64,000 bases of DNA, from positions 1 through 64,000 of the forward strand of contig NZ_JAEFCF010000029.1 of NCBI RefSeq assembly GCF_016405985.1, written 5' to 3'. Source of the stretch: Paracoccus sp. IB05 (lineage in GTDB: Bacteria > Pseudomonadota > Alphaproteobacteria > Rhodobacterales > Rhodobacteraceae). The notes beneath the pieces are model-generated. The model did not search any database. It saw nothing but the letters and a program-made list of their open reading frames with translations, and had not been told where the DNA came from. A program made the translations under genes and the position numbers. Shown piece after piece: positions 42,104 to 49,978 of this stretch; within the stretch, counting starts at the first letter, position 1; each line of letters starts with the position of its first letter.

Positions 42104-44107
42104 TCAACGGCCAAAGCCGATCGGGCGTGCCGCCCCCTCTTTTGCCTCTGCCTCTCGGGTCAGCTCACGCAGGATCTCGTGCGGGCCTGTCTCACCAAGG
42201 GCACGCATCCTGCGGGCAACATTGGCGAAATCTCCTGGTGTCAGTCGGTCGGGCAGCAGAAGACCCACAGGCACCTCCGCCGCGAAATGGGCGCGCCAGG
42301 CATGCGTCAGCTGATCCCCCGTGAGGTAATCAAAACGGATGCGGAAGGTGAACCGGCGCTGCGTGGCAGGATCCAGGTTTTCGATCAGGTTCGTGGTGCA
42401 GACAAAGGGCAGCGGATGGCATTCCATCCAGGTCAGCATCTCGTTGACCTGGGCAACCTCCCACGAATGCCGGGCATTGCGGCGATCCGCCAGCAGGCTG
42501 TCGGCCTCATCAAAGATCAAAAGCGCACCATCTGCGCGTGCCTCGGCGAAGGCGCGTGCAATGTTCTGCTCGCTCTCGCCCACCCATTTCGAAATCAGAT
42601 CGGAGGCGCGCTTTTCCAGCACAGGCATGCCGAGGATCCGGGCCAGATGGCGGGCCCATGCGCTTTTGCCGGTGCCCGCAGGGCCGTCGAGACAGAAACT
42701 GATCCGTCGGGGGGCGTCAGACGGGGCCAGCCGCGCCGCGATCAGGGCCAGGTCGGTGTCGGTATTGGCCAGATCCGCTTGCCAGGGCACTTCGGAATGG
42801 TGACGCGGCGGGGCATCAATGCCACCCCGGGCCAGCCGCGCCGCTGCATCCAGCACCTGACTGACCATGGTATCGCCGCCCTGACACAGCAGCGCCACCC
42901 GCATTGCGTCTGACACCAGCGCCGGCGCCTGATCGTGGCGTTCGGCCAGATGCGGCAGAGCCTCGGGGCCGAGGCCCGCACCGTGCCGCGCCTCCAGCCG
43001 TTGCCAGATCCGTGCGCGGACCCGACCAGAAGGCGGCCGCATCAGGGCGGAATAGCTCATCCGCCGCAGGAAGGCCGGATCGCAGGATTCGACCGAGTTC
43101 GTGGTCCATATTACAGGGATCGGGTTCGTTTCCAGCATCCGGTTCGCGTGAACCTTGGACGGGCGATCATGGCCGAAGAACGGGTTCGAGCCGCCAAAGA
43201 GATCCTCCATCTCGTCAAAGAGCAGGATCGTATCGGACCGCTCACCCAGCATCCGGCAGGCCATGCCCATCTCGGCCAGTCGTTCGCGGCGCGAGGGCTC
43301 GCCCCCGTCATCATCGTGCTCGCCAACGGCGCGCAGTTCGGCGCCGATCTCACGGGCCAGAACCTTGGCGAATTCTGTCTTGCCGGTGCCGGGCGGACCA
43401 TAGAGCAGGATGTTCACCCCCGGAACGCGCTCAGCCAGGGCCCGCGTCATCAGGTCGCGCATCAGGGCCGCATCCTGACCCAATCCTTCGAAATCTTGCC
43501 ATTCGGCATCGGGTTTCGGTGTGGCCGGAAACATCTGGCCGATCAGATCACCGACCCCGCCCACATCAGCCAGCAGCGCCATCAGCAGCCGCTCTGAAAG
43601 ATCGAATGGTATCCGGTTGTGGCGCCGGCTGCGCATGCGCTGCACCAGGCCGGAGGTGACGAGTCGCCCCGATGGGCGCAGAGCCGCGCGGATCTCTGCC
43701 TCCTCCGTCCGGCAAAACCAGGACAACAACAGCGGAATCGTCACCTCTTTCGTTTCGACCGCACCATCGATGACATGCTCGAAACCGTCGAACTCTTTGT
43801 AAAGCGCGACAAAGGTCAGGATGCCGATCTCAACCTGCGACAGGCCGAAATGCCCGCCAAGAACGGTGCAGTTGCGCTCGAGGATTTCACCTTCGCCACC
43901 CCCCGCCTGCGGCACCAGCTCGCGGCTGAGGTGGCGGACCTTCTCCCACCAGATCGCACCGGGGCGGGAGGGTGGGCGCTCCGGGCATTCGACCTCGGTC
44001 AGATACTCCAGCCAGCCCGGCAGCTCTTTTGCCATGCGGCTGGCCGGGCCAAAGCGGCAGGCAAGGCGGGCAACCAGGTCGAGGGTGAGGTGGTGCTCGT
44101 GGCTCAT
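42104..44107 (-). CDS. Double-AAA+ ATPase, first gene of a ten-gene array
   Basis: A 667-residue protein starting at 44107, chosen because GGAGAA lies 4 bases before this ATG; the longer open frame overlaps the divergent gene. Residues 1-185 are a helical/winged domain duplicated at 39088-39684. The first AAA+ domain has Walker A YGPPGTGKTEFAKVLARE (about 237) and Walker B LLFDEMEDLFGG (about 297). The second has DGPAGTGKSAWARHLARI (about 474) and LLIFDEADSLLADRR (about 529) with QRRFTFRI as arginine finger region. It could be a remodelling or sensor ATPase. It heads an unbroken minus-strand series down to 26982. Confidence 0.78.
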   Translation of the reverse strand: MSHEHHLTLDLVARLACRFGPASRMAKELPGWLEYLTEVECPERPPSRPGAIWWEKVRHLSRELVPQAGGGEGEILERNCTVLGGHFGLSQVEIGILTFVALYKEFDGFEHVIDGAVETKEVTIPLLLSWFCRTEEAEIRAALRPSGRLVTSGLVQRMRSRRHNRIPFDLSERLLMALLADVGGVGDLIGQMFPATPKPDAEWQDFEGLGQDAALMRDLMTRALAERVPGVNILLYGPPGTGKTEFAKVLAREIGAELRAVGEHDDDGGEPSRRERLAEMGMACRMLGERSDTILLFDEMEDLFGGSNPFFGHDRPSKVHANRMLETNPIPVIWTTNSVESCDPAFLRRMSYSALMRPPSGRVRARIWQRLEARHGAGLGPEALPHLAERHDQAPALVSDAMRVALLCQGGDTMVSQVLDAAARLARGGIDAPPRHHSEVPWQADLANTDTDLALIAARLAPSDAPRRISFCLDGPAGTGKSAWARHLARILGMPVLEKRASDLISKWVGESEQNIARAFAEARADGALLIFDEADSLLADRRNARHSWEVAQVNEMLTWMECHPLPFVCTTNLIENLDPATQRRFTFRIRFDYLTGDQLTHAWRAHFAAEVPVGLLLPDRLTPGDFANVARRMRALGETGPHEILRELTREAEAKEGAARPIGFGR

Positions 44108-44294
44108 GTCATTCTCCATCTGTTGGGGCAGAGATGACGGCACGATACGCCAGATATGGACGCATGCCTGTTGCGGGGTTGTGCAGGTGTGTAGGGGCCG
44201 CAATCCAGCATACGTCCGAATCTGTCGCATTGTCGGGCCAATGTGCTTTCTATTCTCTGCTTCAAAGCGAGGCTGAGAACAGGAAAGGACGAAC

Positions 44295-44636
44295 ATGATG
44301 CTGATTCCCGAATACCATTCGCTGAAGGCGGAGACCCACGAAGGAACGATCGAAGTCGCTGTCAGCATCGACGGCAGTTCCCGTCTGATGCCGAAAATCA
44401 GGATGGAGCCGCATGTCCTGGGCAGGCTTGTCGAAGCCTTTTTCTCCGGCGAGTTGAGCTTCATGTCGTTTGACGAACACCCCAAACGTCTGACTGGCAT
44501 GAGCGTGACGCGCGTGGACAAGATTCCCGCAGTCAAGCTGACTGCGCGATCCCTTGGAGATGACGACCAGCTTCCAGCGGATTGGGAAAATTCCGATCCG
44601 CAGTTCTTTGGGGCGCTCCATGGAACGGACAGATGA
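44295..44636 (+). CDS. Small unknown protein upstream of cobB
   Basis: A 113-residue protein with a strong AGGAAAGGA site before ATG 44295 (44298 is a second ATG). The fold looks alpha/beta (EGTIEVAVSIDGSSRLMPKI, then RLVEAFFSGELSFMSF). No known motif is seen. Its end overlaps the likely sirtuin start, so the two form an operon divergent from the AAA-headed array across a 187-bp gap. Function unknown; it may be a partner or substrate of the deacylase. Confidence 0.6.
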   Translation: MMLIPEYHSLKAETHEGTIEVAVSIDGSSRLMPKIRMEPHVLGRLVEAFFSGELSFMSFDEHPKRLTGMSVTRVDKIPAVKLTARSLGDDDQLPADWENSDPQFFGALHGTDR

Positions 44637-45333
44637 AATGACCGGGCCTTCGCTTGTCGTCCTCACCGGTGCTGGCATTTCGGCAGAGAGCGGGCTTGGG
44701 ACTTTTCGCTCGCGCGACGGGATCTGGGCCAAATACGATCTTTACAAGGTCGCGACACCGCAGGCCTTCGCATCGGATCCGGCCATGGTGCATGATTTCT
44801 ACAATTTGCGGCGTAAAGCGTGCCTGAAAGCCAATCCGCATGCCGGGCATACGGCGCTCGCCTGCCTGCAACGGGAATGGCGTGGAGAGTTTCAATTGAT
44901 CACGCAGAATGTGGATGACCTGCATGAGCGCGCAGGCAGCGAGAATGTCCTCCATATGCACGGCGAGCTTCTGCGTGCCCGATGCCATTCATGCGGTCAT
45001 CGTTGGCCCGCACCGCGTCGGATGGATCCCAAGGACGAATGCCCCAAGTGTTTTCGGGCGGCGACGCGGCCCGATGTGGTCTGGTTCGGCGAGGAACCCT
45101 ATCACATGGATGAAATATACCGCCTTACCCGCTTGGCGGAGGTGTTTGTTGTGATCGGCAGTTCAGGTCAGGTCTATCCCGCAGCAGATCTGGCGGACAT
45201 CGCAATGGGGCGCGGCGCGAAAACATATGAGCTAAATATTGAGCCGACTGGTGGCCCATTTATTTCGGGGATTTATGGGCCAGCCAGTGAAACCCTGCCT
45301 GAATGGGTGGATCGACTTATCGGTGCCCAGTAG
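44620..45333 (+). CDS. cobB: NAD-dependent protein deacylase, CobB-type sirtuin
   Basis: A 237-residue class III sirtuin. NAD-binding motifs are VVLTGAGISAESGLGTFR, the substrate/NAD loop ITQNVDDLHERAGS, the catalytic histidine in LHMHGEL, and four zinc cysteines (CHSC and CPKC), then RPDVVWFGEEPY and VFVVIGSSGQVYPAADL. It removes acyl groups from lysines using NAD+. Length and motifs are those of ordinary CobB rather than of the larger SIR2 defence effectors. ATG 44620 overlaps the upstream gene; ATG 44638 is also possible. Its position beside a defence array is noteworthy but may be accidental. Confidence 0.88.
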   Translation: MERTDEMTGPSLVVLTGAGISAESGLGTFRSRDGIWAKYDLYKVATPQAFASDPAMVHDFYNLRRKACLKANPHAGHTALACLQREWRGEFQLITQNVDDLHERAGSENVLHMHGELLRARCHSCGHRWPAPRRMDPKDECPKCFRAATRPDVVWFGEEPYHMDEIYRLTRLAEVFVVIGSSGQVYPAADLADIAMGRGAKTYELNIEPTGGPFISGIYGPASETLPEWVDRLIGAQ

Positions 45334-45700
45334 CCCTTGGATTCACCATTATGGGGATGTCATGAGCGCGTGATGCGTTCCTTTAAGAGGCAGTGACTGA
45401 TCGCTGGGAAGAGAGCGCCGGCTGCGGCTATTGACTGCATCCGGTGCTTGTCGGGGTAAGCTGATCTGATGTAGGCAATGCGGGCACCTCGACCTGATTG
45501 GCCAGTTCTCTCGCATTGTGCGATCGATTTTGCGTTTGGTGGGACGATGCGAACGGTCCGATCGCCACACTGTGTAACCATCTGCGCTCCAGGTCTTCAT
45601 GCTCGCAGGTTCTATCTTGCCACATTCCAGCCCGCGGCACCTCAGACACGTTCGGCCGAAAGAACCCGTTTCACCGGTTCGGAGCCTGATTTTCGGCATT

Positions 45701-45973
45701 TGTAACGTATGGGGAAGGCGTTGAAACGCCCAAAGTTACAGTTAACATACTGTTTTACATGAAAAATAGTGAATTGTAACCGCTTGGCCGCTGTAACGCC
45801 CCGCAAATATATATTTATGCATGGGTGCGAGCGTGCGTGCGTATACACGTATATATATTTATTTCTATTTATAGATACACAGTTACATACATACTCTTTG
45901 TTGAATAAAATCAGACGGTTGCGATGTAACCGGGGGTGTAACCGAGCCGCAACCAAGCGGCGGACTTCGTTAC
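45701..45973. repeat. Iteron-like block: seven TGTAAC hexamers around a TA-rich core
   Basis: TGTAAC begins at 45701, 45775, 45792, 45925 and 45937 on the plus strand and is inverted (GTTACA) at 45735 and 45882; a related GTTAC lies at 45969. Between 45806 and 45910 the sequence is strikingly AT-rich with TATATATATTTATTTC and ATATATATTTATGC. The design, short repeats on both sides of an AT-rich core, is the same as at 2202-2402 with a different repeat. The rest of 45334-46353 has no gene that I can support. Confidence 0.55.
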
Positions 45974-46353
45974 GCCTTTGTTTTTGCTTGATTTATGATG
46001 ACATCCTATCGGCGATGACGCCTCATCGCGGTCAATTCTCCGGCTGTTTGCGGTGGAATGGGTGAGGATCGGCTTGGCGGGGATCACGGCAGAGATGGTC
46101 CAACCCGCGATTTGAGTGCCGGACGTTGGCAGTATTGAAGAGTTGCGCTGCCGGTCGTCATTCAACACGACTTCCGTCTTGCTCTGTGGGGCAATAGCCG
46201 GGCCACCCGCACGGGTCTTCTCCGGTTCTCCACAAAAATCGCATCCGCCTGCGTTGTCAGACGCCCCTGCGCTGCCTAAGAATACGGGTAGCCCCCAGGC
46301 GCGGTCCGGTTTTCCGCGCAAAATCCGTATTTTACCGCAAGGCACGTCCCCGA

Positions 46354-47907
46354 ATGACCGACGAACAGAAACGTAAGCTCGAGCAGAAGCTCTGGGACAT
46401 CGCCAACACGCTGCGCGGCAAGATGGGGGCAGACGAGTTCCGCGATTACATCCTAGGCTTCATCTTCTACAAATACCTGTCCGAGCGGATGCACGGCTAC
46501 GCCGACCGGATCCTCGGCGACGATGGCATGGCCTATACCGACATCCCCGAGGGCACGCCGCAGGGTGAGGAGTTCCTGTCCGCCGTGCGTGACGCCTCGC
46601 TGGAGGCGCTTGGCTATTTCCTACGCCCGTCGGAACTCTTCACGGCCATCGCCCGGCGGGGTGCCGAGTGGGCGTTTATCCTGGGCGACCTCAAGACCAT
46701 CCTCAACAATATCGAACGCTCGACCATGGGCACGGAATCCGAGGAGGATTTCGACCATCTGTTCGAGGATCTCGACCTGTCCTCGACCAAGCTTGGCCGC
46801 ACCGAAGAGGCCAAGAACGAGTTGATCAGCCGCGTTCTGACCCATCTCGACGCCATCGACTTCGCGCTGGACGATGCCGACAGCGATGTTCTGGGCGACG
46901 CCTACGAATATCTGATCGGCCAGTTCGCGTCCGGGGCGGGCAAGAAGGCAGGCGAGTTCTACACCCCGCAAGAGGTCTCGACGATCCTTGCGCGCATCGT
47001 CACCACCGGCAAAACGCGGCTGCGCTCGGTCTATGACCCGACCTGTGGCTCGGGCTCGCTCCTCCTCCGGGTCGCGCGTGAGGTTGCGCAGGTCGATGAC
47101 TTCTTCGGGCAGGAGATGAACCGCACCACATACAACCTCGCGCGGATGAACATGATCCTGCACGGGGTATCCTACCGCAATTTCAACCTGCGGCAGGAGG
47201 ATACGCTGGAACACCCCCAGCATGAGGGGCAGTTGTTCGAGGCCATCGTCGCCAACCCGCCGTTTTCGGCGAAATGGTCGGCGCGGCCGCTGTTCCTGAC
47301 CGATGACCGTTTCGCGCAATATGGGCGGCTGGCCCCGGCGTCCAAGGCCGATTTCGCCTTTGTCCAGCACATGCTGGCGCATCTGGATGACAACGGCGCC
47401 ATGGCGGTGGTGCTGCCGCATGGCGCGCTGTTCCGGGGCGGGGCCGAAGGGGCGATCCGCGAATTCATCATTCGTGAGAAGAACTGGCTGGATGCGGTGA
47501 TCGGCCTGCCGGCGAACATCTTCTACGGCACCGGCATTCCAACCTGCATCATGGTGTTCAAGAAATGCCGCGAGACCGAGGATGTGCTGTTTGTCGACGC
47601 TTCAAACTGTTTCGAGAAAGCGACCAACCAAAACTACCTGGGAGCGCGAGACATTGACCGGATTGTGAAGGCCTTCCGCTCACGTGAAGAGGAGCCGCGT
47701 TTCTCCCACAAAGCCAGCCGAGAAGAGATTGCGGCGAACGGTTGGAACTTGAACATTCCCCGCTACGTGGAGACTTTTGAAGCCGAACCGGAAATTGATC
47801 TAACGGCAGTGGTCGCGGGGATTCGGCAGATTGACGCGGAAATGGTCGGGATTGATGCCCGAATTCGTGCCTTCTGTGCAGAACTCGGGCTGGAGGCGCC
47901 AGTATGA
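46354..47907 (+). CDS. hsdM: Type I restriction-modification methyltransferase subunit HsdM
   Basis: A 517-residue N6-adenine methyltransferase of the type I family. It has the helical N-domain (KLWDIANTLRGKMGADEFRD, then FKYLSERM-like FIFYKYLSERMHGYADRIL), a SAM-binding motif DPTCGSGSLLLRVA (about 228) and catalytic NPPF in IVANPPFSAKW (about 302). It looks like the EcoR124/type IC branch. It modifies host DNA with HsdS and forms the restriction complex with HsdR. Its stop overlaps the hsdS start as ATGA. A 7-bp inverted AATACGG/CCGTATT pair lies upstream at 46281 and 46325. Confidence 0.92.
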   Translation: MTDEQKRKLEQKLWDIANTLRGKMGADEFRDYILGFIFYKYLSERMHGYADRILGDDGMAYTDIPEGTPQGEEFLSAVRDASLEALGYFLRPSELFTAIARRGAEWAFILGDLKTILNNIERSTMGTESEEDFDHLFEDLDLSSTKLGRTEEAKNELISRVLTHLDAIDFALDDADSDVLGDAYEYLIGQFASGAGKKAGEFYTPQEVSTILARIVTTGKTRLRSVYDPTCGSGSLLLRVAREVAQVDDFFGQEMNRTTYNLARMNMILHGVSYRNFNLRQEDTLEHPQHEGQLFEAIVANPPFSAKWSARPLFLTDDRFAQYGRLAPASKADFAFVQHMLAHLDDNGAMAVVLPHGALFRGGAEGAIREFIIREKNWLDAVIGLPANIFYGTGIPTCIMVFKKCRETEDVLFVDASNCFEKATNQNYLGARDIDRIVKAFRSREEEPRFSHKASREEIAANGWNLNIPRYVETFEAEPEIDLTAVVAGIRQIDAEMVGIDARIRAFCAELGLEAPV

Positions 47908-48539
47908 GCGAGGGAGTGAATGCTGGGGGACTGGTCACCTTCAAGGCCGGCTTGATGCAGAAGTTGTTCTCCGGGAAGTTACGTTTCGCCCGTGTAGATG
48001 GAAGACAATTCCCAGATTGGGTGGAAATTTCTCTGGGGGAGGCTTTTGAAAATCGGGTGGAGAAGGACACCTCCGGACTTCCGATCTATGCCGTTACTCA
48101 AAGGGACGGTATGGTTCCTCGTGAAAGCTTGGACCGCGATTTCGGGGGAAGCGAAGAGGTCACGGGCTATCGGCGGGCAAACGCAGGAGATCTGGTCTAC
48201 AATACAATGAGGATGTGGCAAGGTGCCGTTGCAATTGCGCCGGTGGACTGTGCCGTAAGCCCTGCTTATGTAATTCTTAATCCCAGGGCGGGCATCGTTT
48301 CCGAGTTCTTTGCATATTGGCTGAAAGAACCGGGGATGGTTCGGAGGCTAAAAAATCAATCCTATGGCCTGACCGAAGACCGACTGCGCCTCTATTATCA
48401 CGATTTTGCCAATATCCGTGTATTGCTTCCTCATTCTGATGAGCAACGCAAGATTGCTGACGCGCTGCTGACTATTGACGGCAAAATCGCCGCTTTGACT
48501 AAGAAGCTCGGTGTTCTCGAAAAGTTCCGGGGGGGGTAA
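47904..48539 (+). CDS. hsdS: Type I specificity subunit, first half (HsdS, TRD1)
   Basis: A 211-residue half of an HsdS protein: a conserved region (FKAGLMQKLFSGKLRF), one target-recognition domain (about 35-165) and the helical spacer HSDEQRKIADALLTIDGKIA. It ends in LEKFRGG just where a run of eight G (48529-48536) meets TAATG. A normal HsdS would continue into a second half. With nine G the frame reads through as FRGGVMHKLFSGK, which aligns without gaps to the start repeat FKAGLMQKLFSGK. So the split is likely a switch state or indel rather than a separate gene. It sets the first half of the DNA target. Confidence 0.85.
   Translation: MSEGVNAGGLVTFKAGLMQKLFSGKLRFARVDGRQFPDWVEISLGEAFENRVEKDTSGLPIYAVTQRDGMVPRESLDRDFGGSEEVTGYRRANAGDLVYNTMRMWQGAVAIAPVDCAVSPAYVILNPRAGIVSEFFAYWLKEPGMVRRLKNQSYGLTEDRLRLYYHDFANIRVLLPHSDEQRKIADALLTIDGKIAALTKKLGVLEKFRGG
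48529..48536 (+). other. Eight-G run at the junction of the two HsdS halves (probable phase-variation tract)
   Basis: The run sits precisely at the linker between the two TRD-spacer halves. Eight G end the first half at TAA and leave ATG (TAATG) for the second; nine G would give one 411-residue HsdS. Homopolymer G tracts at this position are known to switch NgoAV-type hsdS in Neisseria. Confidence 0.75.
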
Positions 48540-49141
48540 TGCATAAACTGTTCTCTGGCAAGATAAAATTTTTCAAATCGAATGGTGAGGCCTTCCCCGA
48601 TTGGCAAAAGATGCAATTCAGGGAAGTCGCGATGCGTTCAACGGAAAGGGCAGATCCTCGGCGCACTCCTCTCGGCGATCAAGTGATCGATTTGGAGAAC
48701 ATCGAGACCGGCAGCGGTCGTATCTTGCACTTGGGAGCGGTTGAGGACAGTGTCAGCCTTAAGATTGCATTCAAAGCGGGCGACGTCCTGTTCGGAAAGC
48801 TGCGCCCCTATCTCCGCAAATTTGCGCGTCCAGATTTCGATGGCTGCTGCTCATCTGAGATCTGGGTCTTGCGGGGTAAGAAGGTTCTGAACGAATTTCT
48901 GTTCTATCTGGTTCAAAGCTCTCGATTTATAGAACTGGCCACAATCTCTTCCGGATCGAAGATGCCGCGGGCTGATTGGTCGATCATTGCGAGTGCAGAG
49001 TTTGAAATTCCCCACCCCGACGAACAATGCAAGATCGCCGATGCCCTCTCGGCCATGGACATCAAAATCGCCGCCGTAGCCGATCAGATTGCCCATATGG
49101 AGACCTTCAAGAAGGGCCTCCTGCAACAGATGTTAGTGTGA
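48539..49141 (+). CDS. hsdS: Type I specificity subunit, second half (HsdS, TRD2)
   Basis: A 200-residue half-subunit repeating the pattern of the first: MHKLFSGKIKFFKSNGEAFP, a different recognition domain (about 28-155, with GDVLFGKLRPYLRKFARPDF), and the spacer HPDEQCKIADALSAMDIKIA ending in METFKKGLLQQMLV. The ATG overlaps the upstream TAA, so it can be translated by coupling. Alone, such halves can dimerise to read a palindromic target; fused, they read a bipartite one. This half is as intact as the first, which argues against ordinary decay. Confidence 0.85.
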   Translation: MHKLFSGKIKFFKSNGEAFPDWQKMQFREVAMRSTERADPRRTPLGDQVIDLENIETGSGRILHLGAVEDSVSLKIAFKAGDVLFGKLRPYLRKFARPDFDGCCSSEIWVLRGKKVLNEFLFYLVQSSRFIELATISSGSKMPRADWSIIASAEFEIPHPDEQCKIADALSAMDIKIAAVADQIAHMETFKKGLLQQMLV

Positions 49142-49146
49142 GCCCC

Positions 49147-49857
49147 ATGGATTACATCAAGGAAGATCTCAGCATTCCCGACCAGCACCAGCGCATTGCC
49201 CTCTGGGCCTGGGAAAATTTTGAACGCCCTGTGCGCCATGATGAGCTCGGCATCGACGAGATCGACAACCCGGTTGCTTTCGCGCTGAAGCTGCAGGCCG
49301 ATCCCGAACGGGCCTGTGACCTCTGGGCGCGGATGATCCGCCACGCCTATCGGCGAGCCGGAATCTTCCGCAATGAGATCATCATCATGAAAGAGGTCGG
49401 TCGGGCCTATCCCAAGGATTTTGACCGTTTCGAGCCGACACCCGGCGAGGTTATCACCGGGTCGATCCTCTCGATCTGGCCCCGGTTCATGGGGCACGAG
49501 GTCGTTCTTTGCCTTTTCGACGGGATGAACCCTCGCGATGGTCTGATGATCCTCGACGGTGATCCGGAGGCGACAGCACTTTTGCGGCAGATCAGCGATG
49601 CTACTCTCCACAGGATTTTCAACGCCATTCTCGCTGGGCATGAGCGTTCCGGCAGCCACTGGCTCCGGGCCTTGTGCGAAACCGAACCGCTGACGGATGA
49701 GCGCGCCGATGCCATCCGCGCGGAGCTCGACCATTCCGGCCAAGCCCGTGATCTGATCGCCATGATCCGGGCTTGCCAGGCGGGAAAGTGGAGCGTCAGC
49801 CCGATCAGCCCGGCCTATGTTCGCGACAAGCTGGCCGCGATCAGGGAGGCGATATGA
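49147..49857 (+). CDS. Unknown protein inserted between hsdS and hsdR
   Basis: A 236-residue protein starting at 49147, 5 bases after the hsdS stop; the open frame is longer upstream but overlaps hsdS. It has an N-terminal helical region (DQHQRIALWAWENFERPVRH, PERACDLWARMIRHAYRRAG), a central alpha/beta part (PTPGEVITGSILSIWPRFMG, HEVVLCLFDGMNPRDGLMIL) and a helical C-terminus. I do not recognise the family. Position inside the hsd operon suggests a helper of the type I system, for example an anti-toxin, anti-restriction-control or additional effector component; the residues do not settle this. Confidence 0.55.
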   Translation: MDYIKEDLSIPDQHQRIALWAWENFERPVRHDELGIDEIDNPVAFALKLQADPERACDLWARMIRHAYRRAGIFRNEIIIMKEVGRAYPKDFDRFEPTPGEVITGSILSIWPRFMGHEVVLCLFDGMNPRDGLMILDGDPEATALLRQISDATLHRIFNAILAGHERSGSHWLRALCETEPLTDERADAIRAELDHSGQARDLIAMIRACQAGKWSVSPISPAYVRDKLAAIREAI

Positions 49858-49919
49858 CCCGCCATCCCGCCTTTGCTTCAGTCGTCAAGCATTCCTTAAC
49901 AACTGCCGGACACCAGAAC

Positions 49920-49955
49920 GGGCAACCTGTAAGGAACGCTTACAGGTTCGTGCCC
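49920..49955. other. Perfect 10-bp hairpin between the accessory gene and hsdR
   Basis: AACCTGTAAG (49924-49933) and CTTACAGGTT (49939-49948) form a perfect stem with a GAACG loop, bracketed by GGGC and GCCC. It lies about 30 bases before the hsdR ATG with no T run, so it could be an operator, an attenuator or a translation-control hairpin for hsdR. Confidence 0.55.
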
Positions 49956-49978
49956 GCAATACGATGAAAGCCTGACGC

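Noticed and set aside
44108-44536. N-terminal extension of the double-AAA protein
   Set aside because: It is antisense to the small plus-strand gene at 44295 and lacks a ribosome site; the start at 44107 has GGAGAA.
44620-45333. SIR2-type NADase defence effector
   Set aside because: Length, zinc cysteines and the WFGE motif are those of ordinary CobB deacylases; no effector or sensor domain is fused.
47904-49141. hsdS as an ordinary pseudogene
   Set aside because: Both halves keep full TRD and spacer regions, are coupled by TAATG, and the break is a single homopolymer length change.
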